Assembly (NCBI GenBank): GCA_902762325.1
Contig: CACWNV010000016.1
Location: 1 to 64,000, forward strand
Source of the DNA: an uncultured Prevotellaceae bacterium
Lineage (GTDB): Bacteria; Bacteroidota; Bacteroidia; Bacteroidales; Bacteroidaceae
Direction of reading: 5' to 3'
DNA: 64,000 bases
Below the pieces are notes generated by a model. The model worked only from the letters and a program-made list of their open reading frames with translations. It was not told the DNA's origin and made no database searches. Shown in pieces: positions 53,101 through 61,976 of the stretch (its first letter is position 1; every line of letters starts with the position of its first letter). The translations under genes and the position numbers were made by a program.

Positions 53101-53307
53101 AACTGGCAGCTTGAGTTGACAAAGAAGGGTGACAACACTGGATGGAACGGCCCATTGGCTACTGGTATCGAGGATGTTATCATCGCTGCTCCGAAGGCTG
53201 CTGACGGCATCTATACCATCAATGGTGTCAAGGTGAATGCCATCAACCGTCAGGGTCTTTACATTATCGTAAGAAATGGAAAGGCTCAGAAATTCATGGT
53301 GAAATAA
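50104..53307 (+). CDS. Giant secreted modular T9SS protein with three jelly-roll units
   Basis: 1067 residues. Signal peptide 1-20 (MAQAQ). Three galactose-binding-like units open with 'YVANAGFDDDLTF', 'LVQNPWFVIESAE' and 'FIQNPKAESETGW'. Each contains a 'LPNGFYKVQADL'- or 'LPNGTYTVKVEV'-type strand. Helical FIVAR-like spacers lie between ('KANIDKINALLDKANKLAETTN', 'AAVDGLEQAINNYYQSQP'). The tail is 'DGIYTINGVKVNAINRQGLYIIVRNGKAQKFMVK'. The architecture matches the two other giant proteins in the window, although the extreme N-terminal NVG...WGTQ module is absent. Codon use is smooth and highly biased (many -tct, -gct, -ggt codons), suggesting strong expression. Likely surface-anchored glycan-binding protein; activity unknown. 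Confidence 0.8.
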   Translation: MKKLLLFALGFAMLTPMAQAQDEIGDDVTKYVANAGFDDDLTFQNDGSWKNIIDKTKSLSERSWAWIAEDSTVYAHPKETSSQNRPDGRKMEAVNGFIGRIKGWTVETNQNFPSCEWVYFGSVPYDLGGQAVPIADDGTSYLTVPQRPAAVEGENTGFAYLRAGWGGRAVYKQVVKLPCAKYELSYWAININPSATNGKNLSKVTCRKDVWEDETGFTDTEWTRHSIEFTPTDEFTLEFGFESQGGSNSNPFLCIDGIKLIKIDEADEAEILLSDIRDLLKDIEEGANMLTGDVIYEYYDLVTDIGVEADVAEVEELRAIYERVKGLARQLEQTKANIDKINALLDKANKLAETTNYPGHDALLQAIETYGEVLNSGSIESIDAAVDGLEQAINNYYQSQPASMDEPANYTHLVQNPWFVIESAEPTLEEDGTAIYPNAENYTSGSTNFVDGSANTDLTSEGWYIGEGGGDQRLNYVQGRTCWNAWNSNFNTVTISQDLTGLPNGFYKVQADLITQPDMATDQHVFAKSSLGSANSDALEVGNWNDGDNGAWTPLRTKDAVIVVDGKLTIGATGSHGNSEVGAAGWFCATNFQLLYCGPASAEQIAEALANRLATAQDLVAKMHFAADKAVASDSLNLFNSNYDLELLNNTIALAEASESKYEEIMADGKTIPTVRDSLANYTDAYGAAREIVEYALNYVNNWIASPQATYTEVDNILNLMKNYVNTYAPVFNEAAEMAANSQSGAVKDALNNIMAAQKATLLSEMCTAEKVNQLVDELKTMMYNANKQELYDQNPDATDYTAFIQNPKAESETGWTLIKGTGDKNTTSGQYYTEDGTRYFDSYNSTRGALNFYGEQKIIGLPNGTYTVKVEVRTSGDGAFIFAGNCGTAKSDTIWKEMPLQTRTYQDDNTGEMVTETVTDTYGQIYEEAVIRFATMTSDDPDYYYVQSIFNANAGKGRGWERMQIDGVVVNNHEMVIGMTTDSLRTGKPFTGMWFSATNWQLELTKKGDNTGWNGPLATGIEDVIIAAPKAADGIYTINGVKVNAINRQGLYIIVRNGKAQKFMVK

Positions 53308-53332
53308 ATAACTTTCATACCTTAATTATTTA

Positions 53333-53368
53333 GTGGGGGACATCCTTTGTGGTGTTCTCCACTTTTTT
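53333..53368 (+). terminator. Terminator after the 1067-residue protein gene
   Basis: gtgggggaca (53333-53342) pairs with tgttctccac (ending 53362) through G-C, A-T and G-T pairs, followed by six T. Confidence 0.75.
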
Positions 53369-53434
53369 ATGTCCGTCTTTGAGATGCTAATTTCTATGCA
53401 GACAGGCTTTTCAAGATTATTTCCCGATGAAAAA

Positions 53435-53466
53435 TTTGCAGCATTAAAACGATTTAAGTACATTTG
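53435..53466 (+). promoter_or_regulatory. Promoter of ruvB-coaD-ybeY
   Basis: TTTG at 53435-53438, a 20-base spacer and TACATTTG at 53459-53466, ~29 bases before the ruvB ATG. Confidence 0.8.
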
Positions 53467-53495
53467 CGCTCAAAAGAAAAAAGCATCTCTGACGA

Positions 53496-54530
53496 ATGAC
53501 AGAAAACTTCGACATAAGAGAGGAACGGCTCTCTGCAGCTGAAAAAGACTTCGAGAATGCACTGCGCCCGCTCAAATTCCAGGATTTCAGCGGCCAACAG
53601 AGCGTCGTGGAGAACCTGGAAGTCTTTGTAGAAGCAGCCAAATACCGTGGTGAACCTCTTGACCACACACTGCTACATGGTCCGCCCGGACTGGGCAAGA
53701 CCACCCTGAGCAATATCATTGCCAACGAATTGGGCGTGGGATTCAAAATCACCAGCGGCCCCGTGCTTGACAAGCCCGGCGACCTGGCGGGTATCCTCAC
53801 ATCCCTGGAGCCCAACGACGTCCTTTTCATCGATGAAATTCACCGGCTCTCACCCGTGGTAGAAGAATACCTGTACTCTGCCATGGAAGACTACCGCATC
53901 GACATCATGATCGACAAAGGACCCTCGGCACGGTCGATACAGATCGACCTGAATCCTTTCACACTTGTGGGAGCAACCACCAGAAGCGGCCTGCTTACCG
54001 CTCCACTGCGTGCCCGTTTCGGTATCAACATGCACCTGGAATACTATGATCCTGCCACGCTCACCCGGATTATCGAGCGTAGTTCAGGTATCCTGCGTGT
54101 GCCCATCGACCACGAAGCAGCCTGTGAGATTGCGCGTCGTTCACGCGGTACGCCCCGTATAGCCAATGCCCTGCTGCGCCGAGTGCGCGACTTCGCACAA
54201 GTAAGGGGAAGCGGACGCATCGAACCGTCAATCACTCAGATTGCCCTGAAAGCACTGAACATCGACCAGTATGGACTGGATGAGATAGACAACAAGATCC
54301 TGCTGACCATCATCGACAAATTCCGCGGCGGTCCCGTCGGGTTGTCGACGATTGCCACTGCCATCGGCGAGGACACAGGAACCGTGGAAGAAGTCTACGA
54401 ACCGTTCCTCATCATGGAAGGATTCATCAAGCGTACGCCGCGCGGACGTGTGGCGACACAGCTGGCTTACGACCATTTAGGACGCAACCCGTATTCAGGA
54501 AGAAATGTAGAACCAGGATTATTCGAATAA
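53496..54530 (+). CDS. ruvB: Holliday junction branch migration helicase RuvB
   Basis: 344 residues, full length. '[12 protein letters not shown]' N-terminus, Walker A '[11 protein letters not shown]' (62-69), Walker B 'LFIDEIHRL' (D113, E114), '[20 protein letters not shown]' with the sensor and Arg finger region, and the C-terminal winged helix ('[41 protein letters not shown]'-type pattern). It is the ATP-driven ring motor of the RuvABC complex in recombination repair. First gene of an operon; coaD follows after 4 bases. Confidence 0.98.
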   Translation: MTENFDIREERLSAAEKDFENALRPLKFQDFSGQQSVVENLEVFVEAAKYRGEPLDHTLLHGPPGLGKTTLSNIIANELGVGFKITSGPVLDKPGDLAGILTSLEPNDVLFIDEIHRLSPVVEEYLYSAMEDYRIDIMIDKGPSARSIQIDLNPFTLVGATTRSGLLTAPLRARFGINMHLEYYDPATLTRIIERSSGILRVPIDHEAACEIARRSRGTPRIANALLRRVRDFAQVRGSGRIEPSITQIALKALNIDQYGLDEIDNKILLTIIDKFRGGPVGLSTIATAIGEDTGTVEEVYEPFLIMEGFIKRTPRGRVATQLAYDHLGRNPYSGRNVEPGLFE

Positions 54531-54534
54531 AAGC

Positions 54535-54984
54535 ATGAGAACAGGAATATTCACAGGGAGCTTCGACCCCTACACCATCGGACACGATAACATTCTGAGA
54601 CGGGCTCTGCCCCTCTTCGACCGTATCATCATCGGCATCGGAGTGAACGAACAGAAAAAGTACATGCTTTCTGCCGACATGCGGAAGAAAAAGATTCAGG
54701 AGCTCTATCGCAACGAGCCGCGCATCACCGTGAAGACTTACAACGACCTCACCATCGACTTCGCCAAGCGCGAAATGGCACAGTATATTATTAAAGGTGT
54801 AAGGTCGGTGAAAGACTTTGAGTACGAACGCGAGATGGCTGAGGCCAACTATCGGTTGTCGGGCATAGACACACTGTTGCTTTTTGCCGACCCCAGCCTG
54901 TCATTTCTCAGTTCAAGCATGGTGCGCGAGCTGATTCACTTCGGAAAAGACGTGCGTGAATTCCTGCCCACGGCAAAGAAATAG
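54535..54984 (+). CDS. coaD: Phosphopantetheine adenylyltransferase
   Basis: 149 residues of the nucleotidyltransferase fold. T7-G-S-F-D-P-x-T-x-G-H17 is the ATP-binding signature, with 'IIKGVRSVKDFEYEREMAEANY' and 'DPSLSFLSSSMVRELI' (an ISSTxIR-type motif) downstream. It transfers AMP from ATP to 4'-phosphopantetheine, the penultimate step of coenzyme A synthesis. Between ruvB and ybeY with short gaps (4 and 26 bases). Confidence 0.97.
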   Translation: MRTGIFTGSFDPYTIGHDNILRRALPLFDRIIIGIGVNEQKKYMLSADMRKKKIQELYRNEPRITVKTYNDLTIDFAKREMAQYIIKGVRSVKDFEYEREMAEANYRLSGIDTLLLFADPSLSFLSSSMVRELIHFGKDVREFLPTAKK

Positions 54985-55010
54985 TTTTCTCACACTACAA
55001 TATAGGAAGA

Positions 55011-55427
55011 ATGATCAGTTATCAAGCAGAGGGCGTGAAAATGCCTAACATAAAGAAAAGGGCAACAACAGCCTGGATCAGGGCTGTCGCTGCCACTTAT
55101 GGAAGAAAAGTCGGGGAGGTGGGATACTTGTTCGTCGACGATGAGAGAATCCTTGAGACAAACCGCACTTACCTCGGACACGACTATTATACCGATATTA
55201 TCACCTTCGACTACGATGAGGGCGACACCATCAACGGCGATCTTTTCATCAGCCTTGACACGGTACGCACCAACGCAGAGAAGTACAACAAACCTTATGA
55301 AGAGGAGCTGCACCGTGTCATCATCCACGGAATCCTGCACCTTTGCGGCATCAACGACAAAGGGCCGGGGGAGCGTGAAATCATGGAAGCAGCAGAAAAC
55401 AAGGCACTCCAGATGCTCAACGCATAA
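55011..55427 (+). CDS. ybeY: Endoribonuclease YbeY
   Basis: 138 residues, of UPF0054 type. 'YLFVDDERILETNRTYLGHDYYTDIITFDY' and 'GDLFISLDTVRTNA' are family hallmarks. The metal-binding region reads 'RVIIHGILHLCGINDKGPGEREIM'; the first two His of H-x3-H-x5-H are present, but the third position is not His ('GINDK' in place of 'GYDH'). YbeY is a metal-dependent single-strand RNase required for 16S rRNA 3' maturation and ribosome quality control. The last codons form one arm of the following terminator. Confidence 0.93.
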   Translation: MISYQAEGVKMPNIKKRATTAWIRAVAATYGRKVGEVGYLFVDDERILETNRTYLGHDYYTDIITFDYDEGDTINGDLFISLDTVRTNAEKYNKPYEEELHRVIIHGILHLCGINDKGPGEREIMEAAENKALQMLNA

Positions 55428-55444
55428 CTGGAGTGCCCTTTTTC
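55403..55444. terminator. Terminator overlapping the ybeY 3' end
   Basis: ggcactccag (55403-55412) and ctggagtgcc (55428-55437) form a perfect 10-bp stem; the loop contains the ybeY stop codon. A ctttttc tract follows. It lies between ybeY and the convergent S41 gene. Confidence 0.85.
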
Positions 55445-55450
55445 ATTCAG

Positions 55451-57028
55451 CTATTCTTTATTTCCTAACAGGCTAATCGCCTTGTTGACAATATCGCTGT
55501 CTTCGTTTATAATGGCGAAGTATTCGCTCATGTCCCATAAGTCGCGTGCCACAAGCGCCTTCAGCTGAGACTTCAATCGGGGAAGCGTACGCTGCAGCTC
55601 TGCATCATCAACGGGCTTGATTTTCTGCTTCTCAGCCTCGGCAAGCATCTCATCGATGAGTGACTTTGGAACCTCAAAGCCTTTTTTGAAATCCTCAAAG
55701 GTCTGATACTGCTTCTTCAGTTCTTTCCGGTTACGATCGATGTAGCGCAAGTTGGCATTGATGATGATGCTCTTTGCTGCCAGCTGCCGATGGAACCGTG
55801 TATATTGAGTGGTGTCAAGCGGAACGAAGAAGTCGGGCATGATACCACCGCCGCCATAGACAGGGCGATGCTTACGCAGCGTATAGCACTTCAAAGAGTC
55901 GGCAAAATGGATGCTGTCGGCAGAGTACAGTTCACCATGCTTGAAGCGCTTCTCAATGTCCTCGGCGTACTCCTTGCTCTCCCCTTTCACGTATGGTTTC
56001 TGGATACAACGGCCCGCCGGTGTGTAATAATGGGCAACGGTAAGGCGGATCATGCTTCCGTCGGGGAAGTCGATAGGACGCTGGACAAGTCCTTTTCCGA
56101 ATGTACGACGTCCCACTACCTGACCGCGGTCCTGGTCCTGAATGGCTCCCGTCACAATCTCTGAGGCAGAAGCAGAATACTCATTGACAAGCACTATCAC
56201 CTTGCCGTCGAGCAGCTTGCCATTGCCTCTGGCGCGGAACTCCTGACGGGAAATGCGTCGTCCTTCTGTATAGACGATAAGGTCGTTCTGCTGTAAGAAT
56301 TCATTGGCTATCATCACGGCAGCCTGCATGTAGCCGCCGCCGTTCTCCTGAAGGTCGAGTATCAGATCGCGCATTCCCTGTGCCTTCAGCGTGCTCACTC
56401 CTTCCATGAACTCATCGTAGGTCGTTGCGCCAAAGCTTCCGATTCTGATGTAGCCCACTTCCGGACGAATCATATAGACGGCATCCAGGGTCTTCACTGG
56501 AATCTTGTCTCTGACGACCGTGAAGTTCTGTATGCCGCTGATTCCACGACGTACAATGCCGAGCCGAACCTTTGTGCCTTTCTTGCCACGCAGACGGCGC
56601 ATGATCTCTTCCTTCGACATCTTCACGCCGGCAATAGCCGTATCATTGACCAGCACGATGCGGTCGCCGGCAATGATGCCCACTTTCTCTGAAGGACCGT
56701 TGGTAACCGGCTGTATCACCATCAGCGTGTCTTCAATCATATTGAACTGTACACCGATGCCCTCAAACGAACCTTGCAGCGGCTCATTCATGGCCTTTGT
56801 CTCCTTGGCAGTGGAGTAAGCAGAATGCGGATCCAGCTTCTCAATCATTCCACGGATACCGTCTTCCACCAGCTTCTGTTCATCAACGGAGTCGACATAC
56901 ATATTCAGGATAGCCAGTTCGGCCATCTGAAGCTTTCGCAAAGGGCTGTCTTCACCAAAGTTCAATCGAATCTGGGCTGTCACCTGCATAGCAAGCAACA
57001 GCATGACAGCTGTCAATACTTTTCTCAT
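55451..57028 (-). CDS. S41 family C-terminal processing peptidase (tail-specific protease)
   Basis: 525 residues. Signal peptide 1-18 (MQVTAQ). A helical N-domain, a PDZ domain (~88-165, 'FEGIGVQFNMIEDTLMVIQPV', 'AGDRIVLVNDTAI'), then the protease core with Ser S287 in 'VNEYSASASEIVTGAIQD' and Lys K312 in 'RRTFGKGLVQ', the Ser/Lys dyad of CtpA/Prc. A C-terminal ~140-residue helical extension is typical of Bacteroidetes S41 enzymes. Acts in the periplasm on C-termini of envelope proteins. 32 bases behind parE, so probably the last gene of GNAT-parE-S41. Confidence 0.95.
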   Translation of the reverse strand: MRKVLTAVMLLLAMQVTAQIRLNFGEDSPLRKLQMAELAILNMYVDSVDEQKLVEDGIRGMIEKLDPHSAYSTAKETKAMNEPLQGSFEGIGVQFNMIEDTLMVIQPVTNGPSEKVGIIAGDRIVLVNDTAIAGVKMSKEEIMRRLRGKKGTKVRLGIVRRGISGIQNFTVVRDKIPVKTLDAVYMIRPEVGYIRIGSFGATTYDEFMEGVSTLKAQGMRDLILDLQENGGGYMQAAVMIANEFLQQNDLIVYTEGRRISRQEFRARGNGKLLDGKVIVLVNEYSASASEIVTGAIQDQDRGQVVGRRTFGKGLVQRPIDFPDGSMIRLTVAHYYTPAGRCIQKPYVKGESKEYAEDIEKRFKHGELYSADSIHFADSLKCYTLRKHRPVYGGGGIMPDFFVPLDTTQYTRFHRQLAAKSIIINANLRYIDRNRKELKKQYQTFEDFKKGFEVPKSLIDEMLAEAEKQKIKPVDDAELQRTLPRLKSQLKALVARDLWDMSEYFAIINEDSDIVNKAISLLGNKE

Positions 57029-57060
57029 TATTTGTCTGTTTATTGTTTTTTGCTCTTCTT

Positions 57061-59037
57061 TTATTCCTCGTTAGAAGCCTCAGCTTCATCCGGAAGGTCT
57101 TCTTCGACGACGAGGTTGTCAATGATGAAGTTCTGACGCTCCATCGTATTCTTGCCCATATAGTACTCCAGCAACTTTGCCACCTGGTCGTTCTTGTGAA
57201 GGGTGACCTGTTCAAGTCGCATATCAGGACCGATAAAATGGACAAATTCCTCGGGTGAAATCTCCCCTAAGCCCTTAAAACGGGTAATCTCGGGGTCAGG
57301 ACCCAGCTCGCTGATGGCACGCAGCCGCTCCTCTTCACTATAACAGTAATGGGTAATAAAATCGCTCTTACGCTCTTTCGGGTCACGCTTGGCATCTGCT
57401 TCCTCAATCACTTTCTTGTTCTTAATCTTCGTCCGGCGGTTGCGCACGCGGAACAACGGCGTCTGAAGGACATAGACGTGCCCCTTCTTGATAAGGTCGG
57501 GGAAGAACTGAAGGAAGAATGTAATGATCAGCAGTCGGATATGCATGCCGTCGACATCGGCATCGGTGGCAACGATAACCTTGTTATAGCGCAGCGTGTC
57601 AAGTCCGTCTTCGATGTCCAACGCTGCCTGCAGGAGGTTGAACTCTTCATTCTCGTAAACCACTTTCTTTGTCAGCCCATACGAGTTAAGAGGCTTTCCG
57701 CGAAGTGAGAACACCGCCTGGGTATTCACATCACGGCTCTTCGTGATACTTCCGCTGGCAGAGTCACCCTCGGTAATGAAGATGCTGCTCTCCTCTTTAC
57801 GGTTGTCTTTGGTGTCGCTGTAATGAATACGGCAGTCACGAAGCTTCCTGTTGTGCAGGTTAGCCTTCTTTGCCCTTTCGCGAGCAAGCTTTGTCACGCC
57901 AGCCATTGCCTTGCGCTCCCTTTCGCTCTCCTTCACCTTGTTCTCGATAGCCTCAGCCACATCGGTATGGATATGCAGGTAATTGTCCACCTGCTGCTTG
58001 ACGAAGTCGCCCACATACTTGCTGATGCTTTCCCCCTCGGGTGCCATCAGCGTGCTTCCGAGCTTGATCTTGGTCTGACTTTCAAACACGGGCTCTTCCA
58101 CATTGATGGCGATAGCCGCCACGATACCATTGCGGATGTCGCTGTATTCGTATTTCCCGAAATACTCCTTCATGGTTCGTGCTATATGTTCCTTGAACGC
58201 ACTCTGGTGAGTACCGCCCTGCGTGGTATGCTGACCGTTGACAAACGAATGGTATTCCTCTCCATACTGGTTCGTGTGGGTGAAAGCAATCTCGATGTCT
58301 TCACCCTTCATGTGTACGATGGGATACAAGCCGTCAGTGGTCATGCTATCCGACAGAAGGTCGCGCAGACCGTTGCGGCTCACGATACGTCTGCCGTTGT
58401 ACATGATAATCAGTCCCTGATTGAGGTACGTATAGTTACGGAGCATGTTCTCGACGATATCGCTTTGGAACTGATAGTTCTTAAACAGCTTCTCGCTATT
58501 ATCCGGCTCGAAGAAGATATAGGTGCCTGTCTCATCGTTTGTCGGCTCCGTAACATCGGTCTGCAAGACTCCCTTGGCAAACGTAAGGGCACGAACCTTT
58601 CCTTCGCGATAGGACTTCACTTCGAAGCGGGCACTGAGGGCATTGACCGCCTTCACGCCCACGCCGTTCAGTCCGACGCTCTTCTTGAAAGCCTTGGAAT
58701 CGTACTTGCCACCGGTATTCAGCACCGACACAGCCTCAACAAGCTTTCCCTGCGGAATGCCGCGACCGTAGTCACGCACGGAGACACGGAGTTTCTCGTC
58801 GATGTCCACCTCGATACGCTTTCCCGCATTCATCTTGAACTCGTCAATGGAGTTGTCTATCACTTCCTTCAACAGTACATAAATGCCGTCTTCCGGCAAC
58901 GAACCGTCACCGAGACGACCAATATACATACCCGGGCGAAGCCGGATATGCTCGATACCTGTCAGGGTCTGGATATTGTCATCGGTATATTGAACCTGTT
59001 GCTGCTGTCCTTCGATTATGTTTTCTTCCTGTTTCAT
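57061..59037 (-). CDS. parE: DNA topoisomerase IV subunit B
   Basis: 658 residues of the GHKL type IIA topoisomerase family. '[11 protein letters not shown]', '[11 protein letters not shown]' (catalytic Glu), 'VRDYGRGIP', '[16 protein letters not shown]' for ATP binding, a transducer domain, and the TOPRIM region '[12 protein letters not shown]' and '[18 protein letters not shown]'. '[13 protein letters not shown]' follows. The size and the short C-terminal TOPRIM region without the GyrB insertion favour ParE over GyrB. It decatenates daughter chromosomes together with ParC, which is not in this window. 21 bases behind the GNAT gene. Confidence 0.92.
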   Translation of the reverse strand: MKQEENIIEGQQQQVQYTDDNIQTLTGIEHIRLRPGMYIGRLGDGSLPEDGIYVLLKEVIDNSIDEFKMNAGKRIEVDIDEKLRVSVRDYGRGIPQGKLVEAVSVLNTGGKYDSKAFKKSVGLNGVGVKAVNALSARFEVKSYREGKVRALTFAKGVLQTDVTEPTNDETGTYIFFEPDNSEKLFKNYQFQSDIVENMLRNYTYLNQGLIIMYNGRRIVSRNGLRDLLSDSMTTDGLYPIVHMKGEDIEIAFTHTNQYGEEYHSFVNGQHTTQGGTHQSAFKEHIARTMKEYFGKYEYSDIRNGIVAAIAINVEEPVFESQTKIKLGSTLMAPEGESISKYVGDFVKQQVDNYLHIHTDVAEAIENKVKESERERKAMAGVTKLARERAKKANLHNRKLRDCRIHYSDTKDNRKEESSIFITEGDSASGSITKSRDVNTQAVFSLRGKPLNSYGLTKKVVYENEEFNLLQAALDIEDGLDTLRYNKVIVATDADVDGMHIRLLIITFFLQFFPDLIKKGHVYVLQTPLFRVRNRRTKIKNKKVIEEADAKRDPKERKSDFITHYCYSEEERLRAISELGPDPEITRFKGLGEISPEEFVHFIGPDMRLEQVTLHKNDQVAKLLEYYMGKNTMERQNFIIDNLVVEEDLPDEAEASNEE

Positions 59038-59058
59038 TCAGCTTGTTAGATTGTTTTC

Positions 59059-60213
59059 CTACCCTTTAATTATCTTCTTGAAACATCTGCGACGCTTGTG
59101 GAGGGTGGTATCAAAGTAGCTCCACTGTCCCTGTACGTTCTCATTGGTCTCCATTTCCACCTGACTCTCGCCCCATTTGATGCCATATTTGTTGTACCAG
59201 GGTATGAGGTCGTAGAACATCAGGGCATTGACGCCTTTGCTACGGTACTCGGGCAGCACGCCAATCATCATGAGATCGACGATGTCGGTCTTATGGAACT
59301 TCAGTGCACGAAGGACATGCCACCATCCGAAAGGCAGGAGACGACCGCGACGACATTTCTGGAACGCACGGGAGACAGAAGGAATGGTAATGCCCACGCC
59401 CACCATCTTGTGCTCCTCTGTCGACCAGTCTTCAATGATAGGGATGAGATTGAGGTCGACCATCGGGAAATACATCTTCACATACTGGTCAATCTGATTC
59501 TCCGACAGTCGGGAATAGCCATAAAGGTCCTTGAACGTATCATTGATAAGATGGAATATCTGATGTCCGAGTCCCTCTTCCATCACTTCCTTCTTGGTCG
59601 GCTTGCGTACATGCAGATGGTAGCGCTTCATGATCATCTCAGAAATCTTGACCATCTTCTCGGGCACCTTCTCAGGGACGGTAATCTTGAATTCGACATA
59701 GTCGTTGTCCTTTTCAAACCCTCCATATTGCTCCACATGCTTGGGATAATAGGGGTAATTATAGATTGTAGCCTGGGTTCCCAGCTGGTCAAAGCCCCAT
59801 GTGAGCATTCCCTCGGGGTCGAAATCGGTGAATCCTAACGGACCGACCATCTCCGTCATGCCCTTGCTGCGCCCGTAGTCCTCTACCGCCTTGAAGAGCG
59901 CTTTGCTCACATCAGCGTCGTCGATGAAATCAAGCCAGCCGAAGCGGACGCTCTTCCGCTCCCACTTCTCATTGGCACGATGATTGATAATAGCAGCCAC
60001 GCGGCCACAAAGCTTACCGTCTTTGTAAGCCATAAACAACTCTGCTTCGCAAAACTCAAAAGCTGCATTCTTGTCTTTGCTCAGAGTATTCACATCATCA
60101 CTGAACAGACTTGGCACATCATAGGGATTGCCCTTGTACAAATCGTAATGAAATTCTATGAATGATTTCAGATCCTGTTTCGACTCAACCTTCCTTATCT
60201 CGACTAAAGACAT
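59059..60213 (-). CDS. GNAT-like N-acetyltransferase family protein
   Basis: 384 residues. 'AAFEFCEAELFMAYKDGKLCGRVAAIINHRANEKW', 'VRFGWLDFIDDADVSKALFKAVEDYGRSKGMTEMVGPLGFTDFDPEG'-type N-terminal half and a second half with 'MMIGVLPEYRSKGVNALMFYDL' (acetyl-CoA binding R/Q-x-x-G-x-A-like element). This matches large Bacteroidetes proteins annotated as GNAT or hypothetical. The acceptor is unknown. First gene of the operon running into parE; a TATATTTG box lies on the minus strand at 60255-60248, without a clear -33 box. Confidence 0.78.
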   Translation of the reverse strand: MSLVEIRKVESKQDLKSFIEFHYDLYKGNPYDVPSLFSDDVNTLSKDKNAAFEFCEAELFMAYKDGKLCGRVAAIINHRANEKWERKSVRFGWLDFIDDADVSKALFKAVEDYGRSKGMTEMVGPLGFTDFDPEGMLTWGFDQLGTQATIYNYPYYPKHVEQYGGFEKDNDYVEFKITVPEKVPEKMVKISEMIMKRYHLHVRKPTKKEVMEEGLGHQIFHLINDTFKDLYGYSRLSENQIDQYVKMYFPMVDLNLIPIIEDWSTEEHKMVGVGITIPSVSRAFQKCRRGRLLPFGWWHVLRALKFHKTDIVDLMMIGVLPEYRSKGVNALMFYDLIPWYNKYGIKWGESQVEMETNENVQGQWSYFDTTLHKRRRCFKKIIKG

Positions 60214-60416
60214 AATAGAAATAAAATATTTTAATATAAACTTTGTGCAAATATACGCATTTTTGGGAAAATACCCCTACTGACAGCCCTTTTTATTAAC
60301 AAAAAACGACTTTCTCGCACTTATTTAATTAAAAAATAAGAAATTTAATTGCATTTATGATTTATTTTGCTTTTCTTTGCAGTTGGAAATCATTTGAATA
60401 ATATATAATTAAGTTT

Positions 60417-61547
60417 ATGAAAGCCAAAAAACTACTAACAGCTATCGTCGCCATGACGATGGTTTGTGCAGCTTCAGCACAGGAAGTTCTGAAATCGTAT
60501 TCATTTGTAGAAGCACAAGGTGGTGTACAGCTTACATCTACCAACGCTCCAATGGACAAACTAATCATGCCCACGGCGGCATTCTCTATTGGTCATTACT
60601 TCTTCCCTTCTGTCGGACTCCGTCTCCATGTGAATGGATGGCAGTCGAAAAGCGGCTTCAAGAGCATTGACCAGTACTATAAGTGGAACTACATCACAAC
60701 TGATGCAGACCTGTTGGTTAACCTCACAAACCTCTTCAGCAGGAATCACAACTATTCTCATGCTCTGAACCTGATTCTTATCGGTGGATTCGGTCTGACA
60801 GATGCCTGGAATAACGATGAGCTGAAGACACTGATTAACAATCAGGGGCTGGACATGCCACTCGTTTGGAAGAAAAACCGTCTCAGCCATAACCTGCGTG
60901 CAGGACTTCGTCTGGAAACAAACGTGACCAAGCCTCTGGGACTTTCTCTTGAGGTAACTGCTAACAGCCTCAACGACCGCTTCAATTCTAAGCTGAACAA
61001 CAGCGACGACTGGATGTTCACGGCTATGCTGGGCCTCAGCTTCCGCTTCGGTCATAAGTATAAGACCTGCAAGAAACAGGTGGTTGAACCAGAGCCTGTA
61101 CCTGTTCCAGAGCCCGCTCCCGTCGTGGAAGAGAAGAAGCCGGAACCCGCTCCTGTTGTCGAAGAAAAGAAGCCGGAACCCGTCTTTGTTGAGAAGAACG
61201 AGTCATTGCGCGAGGAAATCTTCTACGTCATCTGTAAGTCTGACCCATCTGTCGGTGAGGAACAGATCAAGAGAGTGGTTGACTTCATGAAGCGTAACCC
61301 GAATGCAAAGGTATCTATCGTGGGCTATGCCGATAAGGGCACAGGTACACCACTTGGCAACGTAGGCTACTCTAAGCAGCGTGCTGAGAAGTGTAAGGCA
61401 GAACTTGTTGAGAAGTATGGCTGCGATGCAAGCCGCATCACTACCGACTATAAGGGTGACACCGTACAGCCGTTCTCTGAGAATGACAAGAACCGCTGCG
61501 TCATCATCGAAGGTAAGGGAAGCCATCAGGAGAAAGTGATGAAATAA
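60417..61547 (+). CDS. OmpA family outer membrane protein
   Basis: 376 residues. Signal peptide 1-21 (CAASAQ). An N-terminal beta-barrel (~25-220) in which aromatic-ended strands alternate ('GVQLTSTNAPMDKLIMPTAAFSIGHYF', ending 'MFTAMLGLSFRFGHKYK'). A Pro/Glu/Val-rich linker (~225-262) contains a duplicated 'VVEEKKPEPAP' unit (33-bp tandem repeat at about 61118-61183). The C-terminal OmpA-like peptidoglycan-binding domain has 'KVSIVGYADKGTGTPLGNVGYSKQRAEKCKAELVEKYG' and 'NDKNRCVII'. It probably ties the outer membrane to peptidoglycan. Monocistronic, with its own terminator. Confidence 0.92.
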   Translation: MKAKKLLTAIVAMTMVCAASAQEVLKSYSFVEAQGGVQLTSTNAPMDKLIMPTAAFSIGHYFFPSVGLRLHVNGWQSKSGFKSIDQYYKWNYITTDADLLVNLTNLFSRNHNYSHALNLILIGGFGLTDAWNNDELKTLINNQGLDMPLVWKKNRLSHNLRAGLRLETNVTKPLGLSLEVTANSLNDRFNSKLNNSDDWMFTAMLGLSFRFGHKYKTCKKQVVEPEPVPVPEPAPVVEEKKPEPAPVVEEKKPEPVFVEKNESLREEIFYVICKSDPSVGEEQIKRVVDFMKRNPNAKVSIVGYADKGTGTPLGNVGYSKQRAEKCKAELVEKYGCDASRITTDYKGDTVQPFSENDKNRCVIIEGKGSHQEKVMK

Positions 61548-61586
61548 ACATCCAGACCTGACAGAGAATAAACATTCATAAATGAG

Positions 61587-61629
61587 AGCTTTGGCCTTCT
61601 TATTAAAAGGTCAAAGCTTTCTTTTTTTT
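61587..61629 (+). terminator. Terminator of the OmpA-family gene
   Basis: agctttggcctt (61587-61598) and aaggtcaaagct (61607-61618) form a 12-bp stem with one G-T pair and an 8-base loop, followed by a ttcttttttt tract. Confidence 0.88.
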
Positions 61630-61662
61630 ATTGGTATCCGCCACATCTTCCGCCCTGTTTAA

Positions 61663-61973
61663 CTATCAAAGAACTTGACAAAAACTTGTCGGGGAAAAGT
61701 GATGAAAGAGAAGTTAAATTATGTAAAAGTCGATTCTTCACTCTTCATTCTTCATTCTTCATTTTCCCATCGCTTAGGTTTCGCACTGCGAAACCTTACC
61801 TTTGGCAAATTCGGATTTTGTAAACTGCCTGTTTACAGATAAATAATCACGTAACCACCTGTCAGACAACACTTTACGAAAAACCCAAAAAATGGCGTTT
61901 TTTCGACCGAGAAACTTTTTGTTCGTTCAGATGGCCTTAATTTAGGGCTAAAATTCGAATAAATCTTGACAAA
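61663..61973 (-). repeat. Hairpin-rich non-coding repeat, copy B
   Basis: Minus-strand copy of the element at 22840-23165. The order of conserved blocks is the same, with long identical runs at both the ggtcgaaaaaacgcc core (around 61901-61915) and the cccgacaagttt end (around 61677-61700). Its hairpins use different bases: gtaaac-aggca-gtttac; aggtttcgc-agt-gcgaaacct; gccctaaattaaggc. A slipped gaagaat repeat (61734-61766) replaces the extra hairpins of copy A. It begins three bases after the stop of the methyltransferase gene, in the same orientation. Confidence 0.8.
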
Positions 61974-61976
61974 GAC

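Noticed and set aside
57823-59049. 408-codon open frame on the plus strand opposite parE
   Set aside because: It lies wholly antisense to an unmistakable topoisomerase gene, has no recognisable domain and reads like a shadow frame produced by codon bias.
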